From Blastobasis lacticolella (Eukaryota; Arthropoda; Insecta; Lepidoptera; Blastobasidae), in contig LR990041.1 in NCBI GenBank assembly GCA_905147135.1, forward strand, positions 15,127,907-15,191,906: a stretch of 64,000 nt of DNA, in the 5' to 3' direction. Below the pieces are notes generated by a model that made no database searches, was not told the DNA's origin, and saw only the letters and a program-made list of their open reading frames with translations. A program made the position numbers and the translations under genes. The number at the start of each line of letters is the position of its first letter. The stretch's first letter is position 1. Below, piece after piece: positions 10,831-22,449 of the stretch.

Positions 10831-11063
10831 GGTCGACATAAGGTCAATAATCATGCGAGTCGTTTAAAATAACGCGCGTAAAAGCGTCGAAAAAGCTCTC
10901 GTGCAAAAGTTGCCTAACTCACAATCATTCGTAAATCTCTCGTGCGATCATTGCCTAACGTGAAAAACCAGAATAACACCACCGTTTTCTTTGTTGTCAC
11001 CGTGACGTGGCACTGCGTGGTGCGTCGCGCAGTGCACTGCACTGCATTAGTGGAGCTAGTCGC

Positions 11064-11322
11064 TTAGGCTTTGGACAAGTCCAGTCTACACCTAAGTTTC
11101 CAACCAAAGAGCACCACCGCAGGTGATTTATTCGTGGATTAATGTATCGAATTACGATAATTAAACAAAAATTCGCATAATTTAGTGTTGATATCACACT
11201 TTGAGTTCCTGTCATGATTAAAGACTTCAGTGTTTTTTTTTTCAATTTTTACTTAACTCTCCGCCTGGCCTGGCCTTTATTTTTTATCGGGCCTAATAAG
11301 TCTATGTGCACTCTGTAAAGTG
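11064..11322. other. Gypsy pol remnant and unassigned spacer
   Basis: Bases 11064-11101 continue the Gypsy pol end on the minus strand (NLGVDWTCPKPK) and match 14755-14795 inverted. Bases 11102-11322 are AT-rich and unassigned; they are the centre of the inverted duplication. Confidence 0.5.
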
Positions 11323-11358
11323 TATTTTGTTGCAGTGGACGCCTACTCAAAGTGGGTA
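11323..11358 (+). pseudogene. Gypsy integrase core fragment, plus strand
   Basis: Encodes YFVAVDAYSKWV, the beta strand bearing the first catalytic aspartate of retroviral-type integrase (V-D-x-[YF]-S-K-W). It ends where the RTE element begins. It is in the same orientation as the + strand Gypsy pol end at 14755-15345, showing that a plus-oriented Gypsy copy spans the RTE insertion. Confidence 0.75.
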
Positions 11359-14300
11359 TCGCTTCTTGGGCCGGCCTCTCCTTCCCATGCCCGGCAGGGG
11401 CGGCATGGCCAGACACTTATTCTCCACATAGCTTGCCGCTCTGCGCAAGACGTGGCCATACCATCGAAGGCGGCACTCTTGTAGCTTTTCTGCGATGTCA
11501 CGGACGCCAAGGCTATCCCGAATGTGGGAATTTCGAACGCGATCCTTTCGTGAAACTCCACACATCCACCGCAGCATCTTCATTTCCGTGACGCGCAGCT
11601 CCTGCTTGTGTCGCTCTAGTAGGGGCCAAGTCTCGCTGCCGTATAGGAGAGCAGGTCTAATGATGGTCTTATAGACCTGTCCCTTTAGCTTTATCGGCAT
11701 TTTAGGGTCACAAATGACACCTGTCACCTCTCGCCATTTGGCCCAAGCTGCGGATATTCGGGCTTTGACGTCGCTGTCGATGTCTCCGCTTGCGCTTAGT
11801 ACAGATCCCAGGTATCTGGCTTGATCCGTGCGCTTGACTTCATCTTCGCCTATGCGCATAGGTAGGGGATCTGCACTGTTGCAGGCCATGTACTCTGTCT
11901 TCGCCACATTAATCTTCAGACCGCCGTTCTCAAGTGACTCCTTCCACTTTTTTACACGTTGGACTAGTCGCCCCTTGTCCGAGTCTATCAACACGATATC
12001 GTCAGCATACATGAGAAGCCACGGAGGCACCTTGTGATAGTCTCGGATGCTATCTGACAGTACGTCTAATATCACGCTGAATAGAAATGGACTAAGCACA
12101 GAGCCCTGATGTACTCAAACGGTAATAGGGAACGGGTTGGTGTCACCAACAGCAGTCTTCACTATTGAATCGGAATCGCGGTACATGGTTCGGATAATGT
12201 CAATATAGGCCTCGGGTACCGACTTGGACCCCAGTGCCCACCAAATCATCTCCCGAGGGATACAGTCAAAGGCCTTCTGCATGTCCAGAAACAGGAAATG
12301 CAGGGGCGTGTTCTTTGATCAGTATCCCTCCATGAGAGTTCTCAAGGCAAACCCGGGGTCCATGGTCCCTCAACCCGGCCGAAACCCATATTAACGCTCC
12401 GAGATTATACACTCCTGTCGGATCCGAGAGTCCACAATGCGTTCGAAAAACTTCATTTTTTTTTTTTTTTTTTTTTATGTCATACGGTAGGCAAACAGAC
12501 AAGCGGGCCACCTGATGGAAAGTGGTCACCACTGCCTATGGACATTAGCAACACCAAGAGTATCGCTAATGCGTTGCCCACCTCTATAACACGTTGCTCT
12601 GGCAGCAAAAAGCAAATGCCACTCCACTGCCAAAGCCACGGTTCCCCAAATCCCCACCCCATGGAGCACTGGAAACCTTACTCACCGGCAGAAACACAAT
12701 ACTATTTAAAAGAGTATTATTTAGCTGCGATATTCTGTAAGGTGGAGGTACTTCCCCAGTCGGGCGGCTCCAATTCGAACGAGATACCCCGCTATGCCCT
12801 ACCTCTCTCCTTCATGGTGTGAGACATCACCTTTATACCGCGGTAGTTGGTGCACTCCCGCACCGAGCCCTTGCCTTTATAGACTTGAGTAATCATACTC
12901 AGTCTCCATTGGTCAGGTATCCTTCCGTGAGGAGAATGCGGTTATAAAGGTCGGTAAGGATGCTCACACCACGAGAGCCCTTCGATTTCCATGCCTCGAT
13001 AGGGACTTCATCGGGCCCGACAGCTTTCCGATTGCTAATGCGGCGAAGAGCTGTCTCAACTTCTTCAGGCGTTATCGGTGGCACAAGTCCTTGGTTCTGA
13101 GGGAGGTCCAGGGGCTGCACCTCTTTGTGCTGCTTGTCAAGCAGCTCGTGGGAGTACGAGCGCCATCTTTCTTTTACCGCGCGGTCATCGCATAACAGGT
13201 TACCGCTAGAGTCATTTACACAGCGGCACGTAGAAATGTCCTGTGTCGCTTTAAACCTCAATCGTGCCAACTTGTAAATGAGTTTCTGCCCCTCAGACGA
13301 TTTGAACTTATCGTACAAAGGACGTAAGTTGTCTCGTCTGGCTCTGGCTACCGCTCGTTTGCTGGCACGTTTGGCATCCCTGTATGCAGCGTGGTCTTCA
13401 GGAGATTTGGACGCTTGCCACTTCTTAAAGAGGGCTTTTTTCAGCCTGGTCTCCCTCTGGACTGTGTCGTTCCACCACCAGGTCTCCATTGTCAAGCCTG
13501 CGACCACCCCTAGACACCCCCAGCACCATCCTCGCTGCCCGTGTGATTGCTGCCTGAGTTCTGTCCAGAGCTGTTGGACGGGTTCACCGTCTGTCGCAAT
13601 ACTTTGATCGCTGACAACAGCGGCAAACTCGTGGGACTTGGTTCCTTCAAGCAGCCACCACCGAGTTTGGCGTCGGCACTGCTCCCGATAATTGCCTCGG
13701 GGCTTAACGCGCAGGTGCATCACAAGGACCGGTGTTGGGCAGTGAGACTCTCTCGGGGTATAACCTTACAGGTGGCTACTTTGCCATTATTGTCTCTCCG
13801 AGTGAGAAAGTAATCGATCTGTGTGGCGCCCCTTCCACTCCTGTTGGTGATCAGATGCTCGGATTACTTTTGGAAAAATGTGTACACAATGGCCAGATCG
13901 GCAGCCGCACACGTCCGAAGAATTCCCCTTCAGCGTTACGGCTCCCAAAACCTAAACCGCCATGAACACGGCCAAACTCTTCACACTTCTCACCCACATG
14001 ACCGTTCAGATCGCCACCCACAACAATATCCTGTGACAACGGAATGTTTCGCAGTACTTTCCCGAATTGCTCCCAGAACAGCGCCTTATCCGCATCGCTG
14101 CAACCGACCTGTGGAGCGTAGGCGCTTATCAAGTTGGTCACGACCCCTTCGACAAGCACTCCCACAACCATAAGGCGGTCGCTTATACGCTTCACATCCA
14201 AGACACTGTCCCGAAAATCCTCAGAGAGCAATACCCCCCACGCCGTTGTCACCACTCGGAGAGCCCGTGTATATCAGCTTGTAGCCGTTCCCGATGTTGC

Positions 14301-14754
14301 GGGACCTGTTGCCTCTCCACCGAGTCTCTTGCACGAACGCCACTGCCACCCTCCGCCTGGCGAGCACATCGGCCAGCTCACGCGCCCGTCCGGTCAGCGT
14401 GCCAAGGTTACACGACGCGAAGCGGACCTTTCTGTGGACTAGCGTCTTTAACCGGGCCCGCCCTGGACCCGGTAGCCCTAACCGACTTAACACAAGAGTA
14501 GGGCGATCCCCCTGCGCGTCGTTTCGCGGCGACGCCTTATCTGTGTCCGGTTTTCTTTTATTACGACTTGCCATTTATTTTGTGAGGGTTTGGCTTTTTA
14601 CGTGCGTCGACTCCCATCCGACCCGCACAACCCGTTAGGGAAAAGCCAATTCGCCAGAGCCTCGTCCGTCTGCCAGCAGGGGGACCACGTGCAGGTGAGG
14701 TTGGCTTGGGCCCCTGAGGTTGTGGTGGGGCCACAAAACCCCCCAACAAACTTA
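11359..14754 (-). pseudogene. RTE-type LINE, minus strand, near full length but broken
   Basis: Minus-strand non-LTR element. The 5' UTR begins near 14754 and the ORF near 14574 (ASRNKRKPDTDKASPRND). The endonuclease reads VRFASCNLGTLTGRARELAD, VAFVQETRW and VVGGDLNGHVGEK; the linker and RT start (13723-12899) hold NRKAVGPDEVPIEAWK. A SINE insertion (12457-12809) splits the RT. Motif A is at about 12260 (FLDMQKAFDCIPREMIWWAL) and a TGA interrupts the region before VHQGSVLSPFLFS. LLMYADDIVLID carries the catalytic YADD. The C-terminus (RMCGV-type zinc region, RLRWYGHVLRR, GRPKKR) is cut at 11359, so the 3' end is missing, unusual for a LINE. Several frameshifts. Confidence 0.9.
12457..12809 (-). 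mobile_element. SINE with LINE-type 3' tail, minus strand
   Basis: 353-bp insertion in the RTE RT with a 6-bp target duplication CTTCAT (12451-12456, 12810-12815) and an oligo-A tail on the minus strand (T-run 12457-12474). The 3' part (minus strand GTGACCACTTTCCATCAGGT then GGCCCGCTTGTCTGTTTGCC) matches the 3' end of the LINE at 29600-29710. The body matches 49090-49295. A GTTCGAATT stretch near the 5' end resembles a Pol III B box. Confidence 0.88.
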
Positions 14755-15593
14755 GGTGTAGACTTGACTTGTCCAAAGCCTAAGCCTCCACCATCGTCGG
14801 ACACAGCACTGAAAGAAACTGTATTGGAAAAACAGTGCTTACAGACTAAGTATTACCGCGGGAAAAGAAGATTACATGTAAAAGCAGGTGTTTGTAAAAA
14901 TATACAAAGATCAAAAATGTATGTGGTCTACAGGCGTTATAAATAAGAAATTACGAAGATCGGCTTACTTAGTTTACGTTACCGACTTAGAGAAAGAAAT
15001 AAAACGTCATGCGAATCAGATTTTTGAATACAAAGGGGAGAGTAGGAAAAGTGGGTTACAACAAAAACCGTCTAATCAGGATCAAATACAGCCGCAGGGA
15101 ACCACTTCATATTTGCCGCCTATAATAATATCAAAGCCGCCAAGTTTTAAATCTTGAGAAAGAGCATCAGCGGCCCACAACATCCCGGAACAGGAGCTAG
15201 AAGAATACGAGGACTGCCAAGGAGGCGAGAGCCCGCGGATGGTGCGCGTCGCGGCCGGCGAGCCGCGATAGCCGGCCTACTCACCCAGCCCCACTCGACC
15301 ACTTACCGAGGCTCGCGGTCTCATGCTAAGACCCCGACGGAACATTAAATATAAAAAATATATCTACTTTATATACTTTAAGAGTTTATTGGTGGAGGAA
15401 TGCTATAGTCATAAGTGGGTAGTATGAAAATAGCTAACTATCGGTTGGTAACATTGTGTGCAGGCAGTCGTGATTATAGCTTTAAACGTGAAAGCCGTAT
15501 CTTATTTGTCTTCACCCTAAAACCCGAAATAACAAGTTCCTCGAAACACTCCCCATTGTACGGCCGATAGAACACATACAGGGAGCCAAAGTC
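14755..15593 (+). repeat. Inverted duplicate of Gypsy 3' end, LTR and LINE flank
   Basis: Reverse-complement copy of 7514-8360 plus 11064-11101. Reading rightward it has pol end (NLGVDLTCPKPK at 14755, VLEKQCLQTKYYRGKRR, LVYVTDLEKEIKRHANQIFE), a polypurine tract (15383-15400), an LTR (15401-15534, TGCTATAG...AATAACA), the target-site bases AGTTC, and 55 bp of the flanking LINE (15539-15593). Because host-flank sequence is included, this is a duplication of genomic DNA, not an independent insertion. It carries a frame change around 14946. Confidence 0.85.
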
Positions 15594-15654
15594 TGGGTGG
15601 GAGGGTGAGCGGCGCGCGCGGCGGTTCCGGCCGCAGCCGGGGCTTCGTTTTTCT

Positions 15655-15901
15655 TTTTAACTATTCCAATGTGTTCCCTATGTAACTCGTTAACTATTAC
15701 CGGCAATAACTGAGGTGGCACTACCAGCTTCGCACGTCGCATAAGACAGCCCTTTTCTACAGCCAAATCGGAGCGACAATCGTGATAAGCTTTCATTTGT
15801 TTCTCAATAATTCTCTGCGGCCAACCGTGTATCGTTAACCTCAGTACCTGTGACAATAGCGGATCGTATTCCGTTTTATGCCTTATGTTATCAATACCCA
15901 C
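15655..15901 (-). pseudogene. Gypsy integrase zinc-binding region
   Basis: Minus-strand GIDNIRHKTEYDPLLSQVL, then GCLMRRAKLVVPPQLLPVIV and NELHREHIGIVK. This is the linker plus the start of the H-H-C-C integrase N-terminal domain of a Ty3/Gypsy element. It continues directly from the RNase H part at 22450 (PPLSI) once the LINE insertion between them is accounted for. It is cut at 15655, after which GC-rich sequence and the inverted LINE flank follow. Confidence 0.85.
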
Positions 15902-16014
15902 TGTATTATTATTTTACAGTGGGATACTGTTTCTTCTAATCAAACCAAACTGGTGTCTACGAACCTGACCTCTAATTTACAACCGTTAAAAATCATTCCA
16001 TCAAATTCGATAAT

Positions 16015-18945
16015 GTGACTAATTTACAGGGGAGCATAGATTCTCTAAAGGTCTCTAACTCATATACCTGTGACCTTGCTACTTGCGCCTCTTATGATTC
16101 TAATCCTAAAACTTCCCTGAAACTAATTACACAGAATATTAGGAGTGTAAATAAAAATATGTCTCAATTTAATGTTTTACTTGCGTCTACTAAGATAGAC
16201 TGGGATATTGTCGTGCTGACAGAGTGCTGGCTACTGAATGCTACCAATATTCCTTCGCTTGACGGTTTTAATTCTTTCGCCACAAGCAAGAATAGAACGC
16301 AAAACGAGGGAGTTGTGGTATACAGTAGATCAAACCTTGAAGTCTTAACTACTGAACCTGACTTCCCTGATGCTAACTGTTTAGTGTTAAAATACAAATT
16401 TGGAATAGCAGTAATAGCAATCTATAGGTCTCCGTCCCAAAGGGATTTAACAAACTTTTTCGCACACTTAGACTTAATTTTGAATTCTCTGAACAAATTT
16501 CATACCATAATTATTGCAGGAGACATCAACATCAACATAACCGAATCACATCACGACCAATATAAATCCACATACCTGAACCTTTTAGCATCCCACGGCC
16601 TACTTCCCGCTCATACACTTCCCACGCGTGGAGACAGTTGTCTCGACCACATTATATTAAAAACCAACCTACCGGCAAATACCCTCGTAGCGCACTCTTC
16701 ACTTACAGACCACGAAACTGTACTACTTTTCCTCGATCGTAAGACACCAAAACCACCTGTAGAAACAAAGATTAAGAATTATATAAACTACACTAAATTG
16801 TCGGATGAGCTAAAAATTGTTGACTTTACAAATATCTTACAATGCAACGACCCTAATACAGCTACTGAAATGTTCACTAAAATCTTGAGCAACTGTATCG
16901 AGACCCATAGTTCCCAAATTAAAATACCAAATAGAAAACGGTTAATTAAACCATGGATCACGACTGGTATTTTACGATGTATCAAACATAGAGACAACTT
17001 ACACAAACATTTTAAACAAAATTCCGAAAATGAAGTTCTGAAACTAACCTATACCAGATATAGAAACTTTTGCAATGAGCTTATCAAGAAAACTAAACGC
17101 CAATATGAAGCTAATGAAATAAAACTGGCAGGTTCCAATAATAAACTTATATGGGAAAGTATAAACTCCATCACAAATAGAAAAAAACCAAAGGAGACAA
17201 TGTCTGCTCTGCTATCCCTTTCCTCCACACCTGAACAGTCCATAAATGAAGTCAACGAATACTTCGTTGGCGTTGGAAAACGGTTAGCCCAACAATTCTC
17301 ATCTCTGCCTCCTCATCCACCAACTACAAGCACGTGCTTGCCCTTGAACTCCATGGCACTCTTACCCACAGATGAACCCGAGGTTGAACGTATAATCATG
17401 TCTCTTCGAAGTGACTGTGCTACTGGAGGAGATCAAATTTCGGGACGGCTGTTAAAAGAAAATAAAGATGTGTTGGTTCCAATTATTACACATATCTGCA
17501 ACCTCTCTCTACAATCTGGAATCTTCCCCAAGCAGTTTAAAAAATCGATTATTCATCCGATATTTAAGGGCGGAGCCAAAGACCTTGTCACTAATTATCG
17601 CCCGATAGCTATTCTACCAACATTATCTAAGGTTCTAGAAAAAATTATGAACAAGCGGCTTATTAAATAACTAGAATCGAACAAACTTTTATCTTCGGCT
17701 CAGTTCGGCTTTAGGGCAGGAATGTCGACGAGTAATGCGGTAAATGAACTAACCCACTTTTTGGCAACTAGTTTGGATAAGAGAAAGAAAGCTATTGGAA
17801 TCTTTCTTGACATTTCCAAGGCGTTTGATACGGTGTCAATTCCGCTCTTGGTAAGCAAGCTCGAGAGACTTGGTGTCAGAGGCACACAGCTGTGCCTTTT
17901 TAAGGATTACTTGAATGGCCGTTTCCAGTCTGTTAAGATTGATCAATACATCAGCAATGAATTGCCAATCTCATACGGTGTCCCCCAAGGCAGCATAATT
18001 GGTCCAACTCTGTTTCTCGTTTTCATAAACGATCTATGCGAACTCAAGCTTGCAGGGGGCAAAATAATCACCTTCGCAGACGATACAGTCCTGCTTTTTA
18101 GGGAAAAAAGTTGGGGCGAAGCTCACGCAGCTGCACAGTTAGGTTTCAGCCGGGTGACGGAATGGCTCCTACAAAACAAACTAACATTGAATACGGACAA
18201 GACCAAATACATGAAGTTCTCCATTTATAACCTACAACCTAATCTTGATCCGCTACCTCCCATCATATCACATACATGTCGCAACTTTGAAGGGTGTCTT
18301 TGTGTGCCGCTTAGTTGTGTCAATGATATTAAATATCTGGGCGTTGTAATTGATAACTATTTGAATTTTAAATCCCACATAGAAACATTATCAAATAGAG
18401 TTCGTAAGTTAATATACATATTTAAAACACTAAGACATATTTCCGACATAAATCTAATGAAAACTGTTTATTTTGCGCTCTGTCAGTCCCTCTTAATCTA
18501 CTGCATTACTTCATGGGGAGGTGCTCCTAAAACCACACTTTTGACTTTGGAGAGAGCCCAACGCTCATTACTTAAAGTAATGTGTTTTCTCCCATTTAGA
18601 TTCTCAACCTCTGAACTCTATCAAAGGATATCAGTACTGACAGTGCGCCAGTTATTTATTCTCCACACAACACTTTCGCAACACCGCACGGTCACATACA
18701 TCCCCCCATCCTCAACCACATAAGCCCGTAGAAGACCGTATATGGTGCCACATCCTGATCCCCCCATTGTAACAAGTTTTGGCCAAAGATTTTTCTGTTT
18801 CCTGGGAGGCTTTATATACAATAATGTAAATAAAGCACTCAACATCTATGCGCTTAACTATTTCCTTTGCAAAAAGAGAGTCACCAGTTACCTTAAAGAC
18901 CTCAGCTATGATAGAACAGAGTCTATCCTTATACCAGTTAGTTAG
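16015..18945 (+). pseudogene. LINE ORF2 (endonuclease-RT), two in-frame stops
   Basis: Single frame of about 976 codons with only two stops (TAA 17668-17670 and TAA 18721-18723). The APE-type endonuclease occupies residues 40-230: LKLITQNIRSVNK, LTECWL, IIIAGDININI (G-D-x-N) and a TDH at the catalytic S-D-H position. RT reads NYRPIAILPTLSKVLEKI, then FLDISKAFDTVSIPLL (motif A), YGVPQGSIIGPTLFL and ITFADDTVLLF (catalytic ADD). The C-terminal tail YLKDLSYDRTESILIPV follows the second stop. ORF1 and ORF2 touch at ATGTGA (16013-16018), suggesting termination-reinitiation. Comparatively young. Confidence 0.92.
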
Positions 18946-19084
18946 ATCACTAAAAAAAAAAATTTAACAAATTTTAAGTTCCCACCTTGCCACATATCCC
19001 ACTAGTAACACCAAAACAGAACTTTCTGTTACTGATACTTACAACTATTAGCTAGATAAAAATATTACTAACAATACTAACACA

Positions 19085-22000
19085 AAAATACGTATATGTC
19101 GTCGCGTGAAGGAAAGGGGTGTATCAGGATCATTGTCATCAGGGTGGTGATATCAGTATTAGGTCGTATTCGTCCAGATAAATTAAAGAAAAGGTTCACA
19201 TTTACTCCACTGTATTTATTCCATTTCATTTTTGCACATCACTTATAATTTCACTAGAATTCAGAGCGGTATTACAAATGTAGGCAGTTGAGGTATTTTA
19301 CTTTCTTATTTCAAAGGTGATTTTAAAATTACTTTATTTTTAAACGTAAATAACACTTTCTTTTAACGAACTTCAAACGTAAACAAACGAAATGTGGAGA
19401 CAGTTTCAAGACGCGTCACTCCTCGGCGGCGGTCGCGCCAAGAATGGCCGCCACTCGGCTTGAGTCGTGCCGTCGAGACTCTGTCAGCACGCCCCACCAG
19501 AGGGCGCACTCCCACTTCCGTTTTCATCGTCATGAGTCCGTACTATTGACCACATGAGTCCATACTATTGACCGTGATCCGTCACGGCCGTCCTGCTGTA
19601 CACACGTCCTCGTGTGTAATCTGAAACATGAAAACCATATCACAGTACTATATTCGCTCGGTCACTTCTGACCACAACACATCACCCAAATAAGTCTTAT
19701 GAATCATGTGATTGGATCTATCACGACTGCATTAACCCACCAATTCTTCACATAAAACATACGTCCATTATCATTTATCATACTAAACTTCTGTAGATTG
19801 AGAGATAACAACATCATCTTGTACATAAATTATTCTTTATAAGTTGCCGACATCAATTCAGCTACGACTTTAGTTCATTAGAGAGGCGTGACAAGGTATA
19901 ACACCAGACTATGAACCGTATCACAAATACCACCAATGAAGAAGGTTTAATCATCGTCACCAGTGTTTTCCCCTTGATGCTCTTGTTGAGTGGGAAACAA
20001 GCCCCAATCACAGAGCTCGCGTAACGTCCCCGACGTCCATTACTGTAGGTACTTAGATTCACTACAAATATGTGACATACCTACATCAAATTTTCAGTAC
20101 TCAGCAAAAGACCCAATGTTACTTCGAGTGGGATTGAAACACTCCTTCATTAAATGCCATATGATTTTTGGTCATCCGTCAGCGCCATCCTAATTTAAAA
20201 AGAATAAGTAATGTTACCATACAGGAGAAATGACACACAGGCGACGAACCACCACACGACGGACGCCATCAGTCGGGCCGCCACGCAATCAGGCCGCCAC
20301 GCAACCAGGCCGCCACGCAACTGGACCTGCACACAAGCGAAATACCACACAGACTAGGTGCCACACAGGTTGGGTGTCACTCTGGTCAGTGCCACTCTAA
20401 TCGTCAAACTATGAGTTTATTCATCATATATCCTGTGTCACGTCTACCAAAGCACGATACAGGTAAGATGTCACACACGGGTAAATTTCACAGAGGCAAA
20501 ATGCCACACATAAAAATGCCACACCGGCGAAATGCCATACAGGTAGAATGCCTCACAGGCTAAATACCACACAGACTTAATGTCACACAGACTATGCCAC
20601 ACAGGCGAAATGCCAAACAGGCGGGATGCCACACAGGCGGGAGCCACACAGGCGAGAGCCACACAAGCGGGAGCCACACAGGCGGGAGCCACACAGGCGG
20701 GAGCCACACAGGCGGGAGCCACACAGACGGGAGCCACACAGACGGGAGCCACACAGGCGGGAGCTACACAGGCGGGACAAATAAATAGAAGCTGTCTATA
20801 GATTCTCAGCTCGTGGTCAATCCTTCGACCAAATCTGTACTAAGTCAGTGATAGGTAACAGTCTATCTGCTATCATAACCCGGTCAATAACGGTCTACGA
20901 GTTACACAACAAGTAATCGTCACAGATCCGAACAACTGTTTACGGTGTCATCTCTACAAAAACAACAAAATAAAATAAAATAAAAATAAACATTATTTCT
21001 ACTGCCCAATATCAAAACTAAATCAGAAGTTTAATAATAAGAAGCTCTCACGTCTATTTGATACGCCAGTTATAGGTAACAATAGTCCATTTGTTGCCAC
21101 ACCAAAACTAAACAAGCAATAATCATCGTCATCGATTTTAACTGTTCGAACGAGTATACTCTATCTAGACTTTACGTTACGTTTAAGCTCCCATTTTGAA
21201 ACCATTTAACAATGTTTGTAATAACGAAGGCATCCCATATCAAGCCGCCTTCTAAAAAAATTACAAAATAAAATTTGCTATCTACAGCCACAACATCCGA
21301 GACTTTCGGGGCTCTTAGCCCAATGAGTCACACACATGACTCCCGGGTCACTCCAAGTCAGCCAAATAAATCTGGATGTTTGACCTCAACAACAATTCAG
21401 GTACTTAAAAACTTGTACTGGCAGAAGGATATGAAATCTCACCATTGCTTACACTGTCTCATCTTACTGGCACAACAACAGAACTCAAAATAGTTACTTT
21501 ATATCAGTAATCAAGGAAATTTCAGTACTCGAAGCTAAAAATAATTTATAAAACCGGCTATTGAACTATCACCAAAATACCTGGACTTTCTCATCATCGT
21601 TATCGTTCAACACTTTCTCACAAAGCTTAAAACAACTACCTGCTATTAGCCACGCTCCCATAGCCTCCATCAGGCCGGTAAGCAACCATAAAACTCTCCC
21701 ATAGGCTCCATTAGCCCACCATCACTGATAAAACACGATCACCTGCATCCGATGATGCAACAAATTTTGAGAAAACAAAACGATCACACAAATCTCATAA
21801 AAACCTCGGCTCGATAGTCGTCACGTATTGGGTTAGCGTCTTAGATTGATCCGTCTAACAAAGTCTTTATACAGGTCAAACTAAGTCACATTGACTTAGT
21901 ACACATGGTTTTCGGTCGAACTAAGTCACAGGTTTATCTTTAGTTACTCAAAACATAATTCGAAATTATCTACCGTCAATCAGTTCACTTACTCATGTTT

Positions 22001-22163
22001 ACTTTTTTTTTCGTTAAATAACTTGATACTAATATAAAATTACGTTACTAACCAAACTACCTTTTTTTTTGTAGTATTAAAAGAAACGTATATCGTATGT
22101 TTTCATCGTCATGAGTCCGTACTATTGACCACATGAGTCCATACTATTGACCGTGATCCGTCA
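19085..22163. repeat. Non-coding block with 65-bp direct repeats and minisatellite
   Basis: Interrupts the LINE 3' UTR. A 65-bp sequence (GTTTTCATCGTCATGAGTCC ... GTGATCCGTCA) occurs identically at 19520-19584 and 22099-22163. Each copy contains an internal near-duplication (CATGAGTCCGTACTATTGAC, then CATGAGTCCATACTATTGAC). Between them are a 15-bp minisatellite (20600-20778), degenerate related units from 20230, and a palindrome ACTAAGTCAcatTGACTTAGT (about 21885). No protein is encoded. It may be a long LTR, a solo remnant or a duplication; the ends are not resolved. Confidence 0.6.
20600..20778 (+). repeat. 15-bp minisatellite (GGGAGCCACACAGGC)n
   Basis: About eleven units of GGGAGCCACACAGGC with single-base variants (GCGAGAGCC, CACACAAGC, CACACAGAC). 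Degenerate forms of the same motif (ATGCCACACAGGCGAAATGC) extend left to about 20465. The unit length is divisible by three, so long repeat-only open frames appear on both strands; these are not genes. Confidence 0.92.
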
Positions 22164-22449
22164 TATATATATTATATATCATTTATGTATGTATAAGCAA
22201 ACATTTAGGTAGATACTCTGAATGTTTATATTGGTTTGCATATATTTATTATATATTATTCCCTAGCATACGAGACATTGCAAACATTATATTATGTACA
22301 GTAGTGCGAGGGGGGGCCTGGTGACCTGAAATACAGGCTTCTTGCCTAGCTTAGGCATCAGTCTCCCATAAGTGTTTAAATGAAATGTAAATTGTGATCT
22401 GTAAATTAATGGGAGAAAATAAACGTTTTATTTATTATTATTATTATTA

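Larger units (their letters stand above)
8361..11063 (+). mobile_element. Harbinger-like DNA transposon remnant inserted in Gypsy pol
   Basis: Interrupts the Gypsy pol end: sequence left of 8360 and right of 11064 is continuous in the inverted copy at 14755-14803. Ends are inverted and related, with GATGCAGTGCGCTGCGCAGT left (8378) and its inverted counterpart GCGCAGTGCACTGCACTGCA right (11028). A 3-bp CTA/TTA (8358-8360, 11064-11066) would fit the TWA target duplication of PIF/Harbinger. Inside are a transposase N-terminal fragment (10230-10345), a MADF-like fragment (10561-10690) and a tandem-repeat block (8901-9316). All coding parts are truncated. Confidence 0.65.
15896..22449 (+). mobile_element. 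Non-LTR retrotransposon inserted in Gypsy pol
   Basis: Inserted between Gypsy RNase H and integrase with an 8-bp target duplication TTATCAAT (15888-15895 and 22450-22457). It begins with the C-terminal end of an ORF1 (frame ending in ATGTGA at 16013-16018), then ORF2 (16015-18945), a 3' UTR interrupted by a non-coding block (about 19085-22163), and a tail with GACCTGAAATACAGGCTTCT and AATAAACGTTTTATTTATTA, ending in (ATT)n. It is 5'-truncated within ORF1. Confidence 0.88.

Noticed and set aside
20471..20801. Several overlapping open frames of repeated CVAPA, GSRLC or ATQAG units on both strands
   Set aside because: They are translations of the 15-bp minisatellite; a repeat unit divisible by three keeps all frames open. 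No start context or domain.
19520..22163. Standard LTR retrotransposon with 65-bp LTRs
   Set aside because: No target duplication, primer site, polypurine tract or coding region at the repeat borders.
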